DNA of 28,056 nucleotides from assembly GCA_003339415.1 (NCBI GenBank), contig PDHQ01000387.1, positions 389 to 28,444 of the forward strand. The letters are read 5' to 3'. The position numbers and the translations under genes are program-made. This DNA is from Ophiocordyceps camponoti-saundersi (nom. inval.). Taxonomy: Eukaryota; Ascomycota; Sordariomycetes; Hypocreales; Ophiocordycipitaceae. Of the stretch, positions 20,493 to 28,056 are shown piece after piece. The stretch's first letter is position 1. Each line of letters begins with the position of its first letter. Under the pieces are notes generated by a model. It ran no database searches and was not told the origin of the DNA. It saw only the letters and a list, made by a program, of their open reading frames with translations.

Positions 20493-22234
20493 TCACTTGA
20501 ACTTATTCTTCATATCGCGAAGCTTTTCCAAGACGGCCACCGGCTCCGTCGTGCCCGTCACTTTTTGAATCTCGGGGTCCTGTGAGATGTGTGTGTCAAC
20601 AAAAGGAAGGGGGGGGAAGGAAACGAATCCGTCAGATTGGTTGTTTGGATCAAACGTTGAGGAAAGGGGGGGGGGGGGAAGAAACGAACCTCAACTCGCA
20701 TGAAGACGTTGTGCTTCTATTTCACCAAAAACCCCCACTCAGATCAGCAGAGGAAACTTTTTTTTTGTTTGTTTGTGCATGTGAGAGTGAGTGGGAAGTG
20801 TGTGAGGGAGGAGGGGAGGGGGGGGGAGAGTGAGTGAGTGAGTGAGTGAGTGAGAGAGACAGAGACGGAGAGAGAGAGAGAGAGAGCGTGTGTGTGTGTG
20901 TGTGTGTGTGTCACCTTTTCGTCTCCAATGGTAAACTTGCCCGTCGTAACGGTGCCGTCGGCCGCAAATCGCTGAAGCTTCTCCACCGCCTCACTCGGCT
21001 GAACCGACATGGCGAACTTTGCGTTTGAAGCCGTGTACTCGTGTCCGGGCTGTATGAAGGTGAATCTCAACATCAGCCACACACGCCCCCCCTTTTCCCA
21101 TCCATCTTTTCCGGAGTTCTGTTCCGAAAAGCAAAAAAGAAAGAAAGAAAGAAAACAATCATTTTGACGTGAAAGAGAAGGAAAAAAAAACTTACGTAGA
21201 CGACCGTGTCATCCGGCAAAGAAGCGAGCCGCTTGTTGAGAGCCTCGTGCATCTCCGCGGCCGAGCCTTCAAAGAACTTGCCGCATCCTGAAAAAAAAAA
21301 AGGAACTCAGTTCAGGCGAGACGAGACATCCGTCGATACGCACACCACACACACACAGAGAGAGAGAGAGAGGTAGCATGACTGGAGAAGGGGGAATGAA
21401 TGTACATACCGCCGACGAAGAGCGTGTCACCCGTAAAGACTGCCCTTCCGGTCTGATCCTCCATCAGGTAGCAGATGCTATCCTGCGTATGGCACGGCGT
21501 GTGCACGCTCTTGACGGAGATGTCGCCCAGCTTCCACGTCTCCCCGTGAGCGGGCGTCTTGGTGACGGCCTCGCAATCCTTTCCGCCCACCACGTCCAGA
21601 TTCGGAACGGCATCCAGTTCGGCAAGCTAAACTCCGTTTCTCGCCCCATCCCCGCTCCCCCCGTATTTCTCTCGTCAGGTTACGTCCGGTGTAATAGAGT
21701 CTGTGTATTTTTTTCCCTCTCTCTCACATCCCTCTCTTGATGCTCTTCTTTCTTTTTTTTGGGGGGGGGGGGGAAGGAAGGAAGCCTTACCAGTTTTTTG
21801 TTTCCGCCTGCGTGGTCCCAATGACTTTGTTTCGTGTATTCGCCGTCAGTAACTTTACTGAGGGAACTTTGCATGTGTGGGAGTGGCAAAAAAAAAACTG
21901 ACTGGTGCGTGTTGACGATGGCTTTCAACTTGATACTACCATCGTCAATGGCCTTTTTCAGCACCGGAGTGACTCTAATCACCGTCAGCTTGCTCTCCGT
22001 CACCAAGAGTTGGAGCCGTACTCGGGAGGATTGGCCGGATCGATGATGACGGCGTCCTTGGATTTATCGTCGACTACTAGATAGGCATAATTGTTGCTGC
22101 TTCCAACCCCTGTCCGGCCCCAAGGTTGAGAATGAGTAATTCAGAAGGCAAATCTTCAGGAGCCGACTCTTCCTCTCCGGGGCCCGCAGTGAATAGGAGA
22201 GACACTCACACATGGGTATCGACTGGATATGCAT
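20493..22234 (-). CDS. GLO2: Hydroxyacylglutathione hydrolase (glyoxalase II)
   Basis: Eight exons: 22234-22210, 22109-22022, 21974-21903, 21824-21791, 21626-21410, 21287-21196, 21049-20915 and 20579-20493. Together they give 750 nt and 249 residues, the usual family length. The protein hydrolyses S-lactoylglutathione to D-lactate and glutathione, the second step of methylglyoxal detoxification. The metallo-beta-lactamase fold has all expected metal ligands: THHHWDH (60-66), H119 in HTPCHT, D140 in TGDTLF and H179 in PGHEY. The glutathione-side C-terminus ends [10 protein letters not shown]. All phases close exactly; the metal-binding motif THHHWDH is itself split by intron 3. No mitochondrial targeting peptide is evident, so the cytosol is likely. 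Introns are 100, 47, 78, 164, 122, 146 and 335 nt, and several contain microsatellites or homopolymers. The last intron has an atypical GTGACA donor. Confidence 0.95.
20580..20914 (-). other. GLO2: Last GLO2 intron, filled with microsatellites
   Basis: This 335-nt intron has a GTGACA donor and a CTCACAG acceptor. On the plus strand it holds (GT)12 at 20888-20911, GA tracts, a GAGT tract at 20828-20854 and G runs near 20660-20680. The (AC)n on the transcribed strand begins within the donor site itself. Confidence 0.88.
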
Positions 22235-22602
22235 GGCGCGACGGGCAGCACGGCGGGCAGCGAGCTTCTTTAGTCATTAAAGATGCGCCCCCCAACTCCT
22301 TTAAAGGACGGCATCGGCTCACAGTTGTGTTGCGGACGAAGAGTTGTCTGCGGGACAGCAGCGGAAGAACCATGAGTGTCAACGGGGGATGCAGCTTTTG
22401 CGGTCATCGCATCACTGAGTGATATGACGTTTTTTCTTCCCGTCCTTCCCCTCCATCACGACACGTGATGGGGATGCATTACTAAACGGATATTCAATAG
22501 GGGGGTAATCCTACATCCCTACTATCGACCTTGGGGTATTCACATCCATCTCACAAGGTGAGGGGAAGAAACGATGACACACCAAAGAAGCAAAGACTAG
22601 AC
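22235..22602. promoter_or_regulatory. GLO2 upstream region / LAS1 downstream region
   Basis: 368 nt between LAS1 and GLO2, both on the minus strand; it should hold the GLO2 promoter and the LAS1 terminator. It contains a perfect 8-bp inverted repeat, CCATCACG at 22453-22460 and CGTGATGG at 22464-22471, with a 3-nt spacer. A CACGTG E-box lies inside it at 22462-22467. Such sites suit bHLH or bZIP factors; binding is inferred only. Confidence 0.5.
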
Positions 22603-23562
22603 CTATTCCATGACGACGCCAATCGGCATGGGCTTCCAAGGTCCGACAAGAAGGGACCAACCGGTAGGGGTGTCGTCGTCGTCGTCGTCGTCATCCGCTT
22701 TCGCGTCCAAGGCAAAACAGTCAGCTTCGACGACGACACCGCCGTCTGGGTCCGTCCGCCGCGGCGGGTCGGCTTCCGGCCCCGGTCCCGGCTGCTCCAT
22801 GACATGACGCGACAGGCTGAGGCATTTGAGATAAGCCTGGTTGCCGAGAAGCGCACTCTGCAGACGGGAAATCGTCTCCAAGACCCTGTCCCTGTCCCAC
22901 CGTCGCAACATGGCAGCGCGACGCTTCACCTCGAGCTCGGCATCGTCCCCATCATCAGCAGCGCGCAAGAAGTCAAGCACAGCAGCGCGACACTCGTCGT
23001 CTCCTCCATCATCCTGATCTGAAGCATCAAGATGCTTCCAGTAATAATGCCATATCCAGACAAGGGCCCTCTCAGCCATGACACGAAGCTTCGCTCGCGA
23101 AGGCAACTGCTCATGCGTAGACTGATGCCGTAGCTCGACGAAGGCAGAGGGGAGACCTATGGTCGCGGCGATGGTGTACATGCTCTGCTTGCGCAGCTTG
23201 TCCTGATGACCGTCCAGAAGACCGGTGACGAACCTGCTAAAGGCGGCGGCGTAGGTGGCTCGGACGGCGTAGGCGACCGATGCCGAAGTCGAAACCGAAG
23301 ACGAAACCGAAGACGAGAGCCGCCTCGAGTCGTCGGCTTCGTCCGTCAGCAGCGCCGCTGTCAGGAGAGCGGTCGACTCCACCAGGTGCGGGCAGTGCTG
23401 GCGCGTCATCCACATGGAGACGCGCCCGACGGCGAGTTGCCGGGCGTCGTCGTCGTCGGGAACATCACCATCGTCATCGGTGTGTTGGTGCGGATAGAAC
23501 TGCCGCCGTACTAGTAATAGATCGTTCCGGCGACGCCAGCTGTTGAAGACGTAGCGCACCAT
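22603..23562 (-). CDS. LAS1: Las1 family pre-rRNA ITS2 endonuclease
   Basis: A single exon encodes 319 residues. Las1 is the HEPN nuclease that, with the kinase Grc3, cuts pre-rRNA in ITS2 during 60S subunit assembly in the nucleolus. The N-terminus [16 protein letters not shown] is typical of the family, and the ATG at 23562 was chosen for it although the frame stays open upstream through repeats. The helical block with [21 protein letters not shown] and [13 protein letters not shown] follows. The HEPN catalytic motif is ELRHQSTHE, with R145, H146 and H150. An acidic Asp run (eight GAC-type codons around 22672-22696) precedes the C-terminal segment [15 protein letters not shown], which resembles the end of other fungal Las1 proteins. 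At 319 residues it is shorter than yeast Las1 (about 500), mostly by losing the linker between nuclease and C-terminal motif. It stands directly upstream of GLO2 on the same strand. Confidence 0.94.
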   Translation of the reverse strand: MVRYVFNSWRRRNDLLLVRRQFYPHQHTDDDGDVPDDDDARQLAVGRVSMWMTRQHCPHLVESTALLTAALLTDEADDSRRLSSSVSSSVSTSASVAYAVRATYAAAFSRFVTGLLDGHQDKLRKQSMYTIAATIGLPSAFVELRHQSTHEQLPSRAKLRVMAERALVWIWHYYWKHLDASDQDDGGDDECRAAVLDFLRAADDGDDAELEVKRRAAMLRRWDRDRVLETISRLQSALLGNQAYLKCLSLSRHVMEQPGPGPEADPPRRTDPDGGVVVEADCFALDAKADDDDDDDDTPTGWSLLVGPWKPMPIGVVME

Positions 23563-24212
23563 CGTGAAACCCTTTTGCCCCCCTCCCCCTCTTTCTCTCC
23601 CCCTCCCCTCCTCTGTGTTTTTTTTTTTTGAAGGGGGCCGATCGGATATGGCGCGTTGGAATGACGAGAGAGATGTGCGTGTGCGTGTGTGAGCGTGAGC
23701 GTGTGTTTGTGGGTGTGTGTGTGTGTGTGTGTGGATGCGGGTGGTGTGTGTGTGTGTGTTTTTTTTTCTTGCCCTTTCCTTTTCGCACGCCCCTGTTTTC
23801 CGCCCCTCACCCTCTTCCTCTTCTTTTTCTTCCTCTTCTCTCTCCCCCCGGCCGCGGCAGACGAGAAAAAGGCCGGGAGACAAGGGAGTGGGAGGGAGGG
23901 GGTGTGCACGGATCAATACCAATGCTCATGGTCCATGGATCACACAGCCGCCTAGAAGGGGTGGAGAACAAATGGCGCTATGCGGGGTGTGGCGAAGGGC
24001 GTGGCTGGTGCGGGCCCCCGGAAGTCGCTCCGGATTGGTGGTGTCTTTTTGTCCAGAGTCGAGTGTGTCTGGGTAGGTATCGTATCCATCATCCGTCCAA
24101 GCCCATATCCGTATAAAACACGGCTCATCAACCTCTCGTCAACCTCGTCTTCCGCTCCCCTGTAAATGGAACCAGCGGGGTGCAAGGCGGCTAAACAAGC
24201 CCCCCTCCTTTC

Positions 24213-24247
<35 letters not shown>

Positions 24248-26282
24248 CTCCACCTCCCCTTTTTCTTCCGACCCATCCATCCATCACGGAGGCGGCGCAC
24301 ACACACACGCACGCACGCACACACCCATGCCCTGACTGCTGCTGCATTCGTTTTTTTTTCCTTTTTTTCTGTGTTCCTTTTCATCCTCTCGCTCTTTTTC
24401 TTCTATATATTCGGAAGCAAGTAAGAAGCAGATCGTGTACACAAATATATACGTACATACACAGACAAATCTCACACTCATGCCCCAACCTATCCGTTTA
24501 CATAGGCCGTAACACTCTTCCTCTTCCTCTCCCTCTCCCTCTCTCCTCTTCAGTCTTAATCCTTCCCCCACCCCGCTATGTCGGCCCCGCTACTACGGAC
24601 AACCACCAGCATCAAGGCGGAGACGCATGTCTGACAGGGATCTCGTCTCCACCCCTGTCCGGCTTCTTTCTGCCTTCTTTTTTCTTTCATTCTGATTTAA
24701 AGCCCATTTTTTTCCTTCTTTTGCTTTTTCTACTTCTTCTTCTTCTTCTTCTTGCTTAGTCTTCCCTACTTTTCTCCTGCTTTTCCCTTGAACGTGAATA
24801 TCCCATCTCCTCTTATCCGGAGCAAAAAAAAAAATCTCTCTGTCTATTTCAAAATCCCACTGAAAAAGTAAGAGAAGGAGAAAAAATTTACTCACTCGTA
24901 TAAGATGAACAAGAAACCGCAGCCAAACAAAACAACCCTGATGCTAAAATCCGACTCGTGATGGATTTCATCCTCCCCGTCATCCCTCTTCGTTCTTGTC
25001 ACCTTTTTCGCTTGATTCATGCGTGTCGTAATTCCACGTTCCTTTTCTTACCTACCTACCTACCTTCCTTCATACATATGTACATTCATACATATGTATG
25101 TACAACCCCCGTAACGTCATGCTTGCTCTCCCCCCCCCCCCCTCCTCTCCTCTCCCTGACCCGCGCGCTCCCCCCCCTCAATCCTCGAGTCAATAAAGAC
25201 GGACACGGACACAGACACAGACACAGACAGAGACCAAGAAGAAAAGGAAAGAGAACGAGGGAAAACCACAACATGGATCCATCCGCCCGCCCCAATCAAA
25301 ATACCCTCCTACCTACTCATGCAGATCCGTTCCGCTTTTTGGGATCCCCCCCCCCCCCCTTCTCACCCTCTCTCTCTCACCCCTCCATCGTGGCCACATG
25401 CTACGGCGGCACGGTACAACTGTATTTTCTTCACACGCCCGCCCTTGCTCTCTAAAATCACGCGCTTGTGTGTATGTAAGGCCCTTGGGTCGTGGCTTCA
25501 GTGATGTAGTATTATGAGTGTGTCCTGTATCCGTACATACAAAGGTAGCAGGTATGTTTATATGCACATACAGTATATACGTACATACTAGGTAGGCATG
25601 TACGGATAGGATGGTGGTAATAAGCAAACGTCTCTGTTTTCTCGACTAACAGAACGCCAGCATTCTACCCCTTTCTTCTGCCTCTGCCTCTCTGCCTCTG
25701 CCTCTGCTTCTCCTACTTGGTCTGCCCATCCTCGCTTTTCTCTGCTATTAATATTATCATGCAGAGATATTCTTTGTTTTTTGTTTTGTTCACATATGTA
25801 TGTATGTAAATAGATATGTAATATTCCTCCTCCTCCTCCTCCTCCACCTCCTCACAGCCCCAACACACACACACCCTCCTCTCTTCGCGTCATCACCGAC
25901 CACTCATCCATCATACCTACTACACACATAGGGTAGAAGCTATCCCGCCTCTTCACCTGGGTATTCCCTCCAAAAGCATGCGCGCCCCGTGAATCATGTC
26001 TTTCATCCAAATCCTTTCTCCGAACCTTGGTCCATACAAGGAAAAAAAAACATGTACATATAAATGTGCCTTGTGAAAAAAGAAAATACATGTATCAAGA
26101 TAAACAGGGAGGGGGGCGCAGCGCCATGCTCATAGTAAGTTGTGTGTGTATGAATAGGAGGTAGGTAAGAAGAGAAGAAGCAATAGAAAAAAAAAGAAAG
26201 CAAAATCCACCGGCCTAAGCACACTCCCACCCAAAATTGCTGGCTCGCTCGGGGTTTGCATGGGTATCGCGCATGTACTCTC
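23563..26282. other. Gene-poor region upstream of LAS1
   Basis: About 2.7 kb. The LAS1 promoter must lie at its left end, where T, GT and CT tracts crowd the first 250 nt. Other tracts are (CT)n 24214-24245, CA/CG about 24297-24325, (TTC)n about 24735-24757, ACAGAC repeats 25198-25233, CTCTGC repeats about 25676-25712 and (CTC)n 25825-25845. A TATAAA sits at about 24112 on the plus strand, and a 60-codon frame in good start context lies at 25273-25455. Neither is enough to call a gene. Confidence 0.65.
24111..24116 (+). promoter_or_regulatory. Possible TATA box
   Basis: TATAAA in the context CCGTATAAAACACGG, followed about 55 nt later by an ATG near 24168. The frame from that ATG quickly becomes Ser-Leu repeat, so if this is a promoter it may drive a non-coding or very short transcript. 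Weak, motif-only evidence. Confidence 0.2.
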
Positions 26283-27308
26283 TCAGACCGACTCTTCGTC
26301 GCTCGGCGGATCCTCGTCATCGTCGTCTTCGGACCGGGGCGGCTCCCACGTCTCCTCCAACTTGAGCCCCTTGCCTCGCGGCTCCAAAGGTCGAAGCGAG
26401 GATCCGAGCAGGCAAGACACGGTCGACCGGTAATTGTTGAGCTGCGGGTCCTCCTGAAGCTTCTCCGGCCCATCGTAGAGACCCATGCCGACGAGAATCT
26501 CGCCCTCCTCTTCGGCCTGCGTCTGGTACGGCACCGGCTCCTGCGACTGCATCGCCGGCGGGTTCTCGGGTGTGGGCGGCGACGTGGCGTCGTATCCCTG
26601 CATCACGTAGGCGTCCCAGTCGGCCGCCGCCAACGGCCTCTGCTGCTGCGTCACGGCCGCCGCCATCGGCTCCGATACGGACTGGCCGTTGCTCGACGTC
26701 GGCGTGTACAGGGGCGTCGCCCGCTGAGAAAAGTCCCAGGCATCGGCCCGGCTGCAGTCGGGAAAGAGTGGGAGCGGAGAAAAGGTCGAGCATGGTGACG
26801 TGTCGTTGGAGTAGGAGGCGGCCATCATGGGAGAAAAGTCGGGCTGGCCAGCAGAAGAGGACATGTCGTAGCTGTCGGTAGTGGTGTGCAGACCAATGGG
26901 AAAAGGGTAGCCGCCCGTCCGCTGCGGTTGAGCCGGTTGCATGTAGGACGAAGGATGCCAGCTCATGGGACGGAAGGTCTGCTTGGGCGGATCGAAGTGC
27001 TGGTTACTTTGATGATGATGATGATGTTGTTGTTGGTGACGCTGTTGTTGTTGATGATGGAGATATTGTTGTTGCTGGCTGGCAACATAGGGGATGGCTA
27101 GATAGTCCATCATCTGGCGTTGCCGGCCGTCGACGATAAAAGTCCGCCTCCGGCCGGATGATCGGGGGCTGTTGTTTGCACTGCTGGGTTTCTTGACGCG
27201 CATCGACTGTGCCGGCCGCCTCTTCTGAGAGACGGGCATGTGGTCGACAGCGAAGGCATCGTAGGCGGGCAAGGTATCCGGGGTGAGAACCCCGTAGGTG
27301 TGATACAT
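26283..27308 (-). CDS. Disordered Gln/His-rich protein with acidic C-terminus, function unknown
   Basis: A single frame of 341 residues starts at an ATG (27308) in good context (gtcaacATG). I do not recognise a named family. A basic segment (QKRRP at about 28-32, VKK at 38-40, SGRRR at 51-55) could act as a nuclear localisation signal. A Gln/His-rich tract covers 78-103, and a long Ser/Pro-rich disordered middle follows. A more conserved-looking C-terminal block covers 267-323, including GEILVGMGLYDG, QLNNYRSTVSCLLGSSL and GKGLKLEETWEPP. The protein ends in an acidic tail (327-340). The ordered C-terminal block after long disorder is what one expects of a fungal regulatory or scaffold protein; I believe similar tails occur in uncharacterised Sordariomycete proteins, from memory only. 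There is no membrane segment or signal peptide. Its upstream region is a G-rich, repeat-laden window end. Confidence 0.82.
   Translation of the reverse strand: MYHTYGVLTPDTLPAYDAFAVDHMPVSQKRRPAQSMRVKKPSSANNSPRSSGRRRTFIVDGRQRQMMDYLAIPYVASQQQQYLHHQQQQRHQQQHHHHHQSNQHFDPPKQTFRPMSWHPSSYMQPAQPQRTGGYPFPIGLHTTTDSYDMSSSAGQPDFSPMMAASYSNDTSPCSTFSPLPLFPDCSRADAWDFSQRATPLYTPTSSNGQSVSEPMAAAVTQQQRPLAAADWDAYVMQGYDATSPPTPENPPAMQSQEPVPYQTQAEEEGEILVGMGLYDGPEKLQEDPQLNNYRSTVSCLLGSSLRPLEPRGKGLKLEETWEPPRSEDDDDEDPPSDEESV
27010..27075 (-). repeat. In-frame CAA/CAT/CAG tract coding for Gln and His
   Basis: Triplet-based low-complexity DNA (on the plus strand GATGAT and GTTGTT units) that encodes the Gln/His run of the unknown protein. 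Because all units are three bases, length changes keep the frame. Confidence 0.9.
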
Positions 27309-27936
27309 GTTGACGACCAAGTTCGTTGTGTGTGTAAGCAGGTGTGCAGTCGAGGTGATTCAAGGTGGACGGCGATGATAACGTCTAGAGGCGCGGATGA
27401 CTGGAGGTCGACGTGTTATATGGACCCGGCGACGGAGCCGAGGGATGCAGTTATATGGATCTTGATACAAAGGAAAGGCCAAGGGGGTGGGTTTGGAGCG
27501 TGGAGGAGACACTGGCTCCATTCGTTGCGAGGCGAGCCTGAAGGACAAATCAAGCCGGTCCAGTAGTCTGAGCGAGATCCAAATCCAAACCATCCACCAT
27601 GGACATGGGGTGGGTCGGCAAGACACAGGATAAATAAATGACATGACAAGGTCTGTTTTGGCGCTGGCGATGAACCAAACGTGCGGGTTGCATTTGCTGT
27701 AAGCCCCAAGCAGTCGCCGCATCAAGGGGGGGGGGGGATGATGGGGAGGTGAGAGAGAGAGTGAGTGAGTGAGTGAGCGAGGACAAGGGGGGGGGGGTGA
27801 GAGGGGGTGTGTGAGTGTTTGCCTCTGTGTGTGTGTGCGGTCTACAGTAGCAGTATGGAAGTGTGAAAGTACCATATCCGTAGTTGTATCCGTAGTATCG
27901 AAACCAACCCACAGGCCATGAATTTGCCTTTTTGGG
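27309..27936. other. Upstream region of the Gln/His-rich protein gene
   Basis: No gene supported. The first 350 nt are moderately GC-rich, non-repetitive sequence, likely promoter and 5' UTR. After about 27720 come G runs, a GAGT tract (about 27759-27778) and GT repeats. Two ATCCGTAG motifs lie close together near 27877 and 27888. Confidence 0.6.
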
Positions 27937-28056
27937 GGGGGGAGAGAATAGCCTCGGGGAAGGGGGGGGGGGGGGGGGGGGGGGGGTTGGGGGGGAGGGG
28001 GGGGGGGGGAGGGGGGGGGTTACGGGGGGGGGGGATTCGGTGAGGGTGGGGGTTGG
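27937..28056. repeat. G-rich block at right window end
   Basis: Long G homopolymers (one of about 26 nt ending near 27986) are interrupted by TT, A and TTAC. There are no TTAGGG arrays, so this is not a canonical fungal telomere. It may be an assembly edge artefact or a genuine G-quadruplex-forming tract. Confidence 0.85.

Noticed and set aside
23563..23922. N-terminal extension of the LAS1 frame
   Set aside because: The upstream codons translate CA, GA and T repeats into His-Thr and Glu runs; the Las1 family begins at the MVRYVF methionine.
27937..28056. Telomere at the right end
   Set aside because: No TTAGGG repeats are present and the left end is also G-rich on the same strand.

Overview
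The window looks like a nuclear fragment from a filamentous ascomycete, most likely Sordariomycetes and tentatively Hypocreales. The genes carry short spliceosomal introns (47-335 nt) with GT donors, CTGAC-type branch points and AG acceptors. Six eukaryotic protein genes sit among long gene-free stretches crowded with microsatellites and homopolymers. The short motif TACGGA (or TCCGTA) is scattered through those stretches. Both window ends are long G homopolymers, so the window may be a contig that stops where assembly failed. I see no rRNA, tRNA, CRISPR array or intact transposon.

Layout. Positions 1-12327 hold no gene I can defend: di- to hexanucleotide repeats to about 11.1 kb, then a G-poor, pyrimidine-rich stretch with a degenerate TTGCTTCTYCTCTAC motif. 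Positions 12328-14350 (minus) encode a two-exon RWD plus RING-IBR-RING E3 ubiquitin ligase of the Itt1/RNF14 type. Positions 14351-17094 are unusually free of microsatellites and may hold decayed coding sequence. At 17095-17744 (minus) is a small EF-hand protein with degenerate calcium loops. It is divergently arranged with an APH/choline-kinase-like protein at 18081-19286 (plus). A glyoxalase II gene with eight exons occupies 20493-22234 (minus), followed by LAS1, a pre-rRNA ITS2 endonuclease, at 22603-23562 (minus). After another repeat-rich gap, 26283-27308 (minus) encodes a disordered Gln/His-rich protein with an acidic tail.

The genes are mostly housekeeping (ubiquitin ligation, methylglyoxal detoxification, ribosome assembly) and do not form an obvious pathway or biosynthetic cluster. 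I found no convincing new multi-gene system. The most distinctive feature is repeat architecture: microsatellites of any unit length fill intergenic DNA and even the introns of the glyoxalase gene, while exons contain only triplet tracts, encoding Asp, Gln or His runs. Exon structures were worked out by hand from splice signals, reading phase and family motifs; no alignment or transcript data were available.
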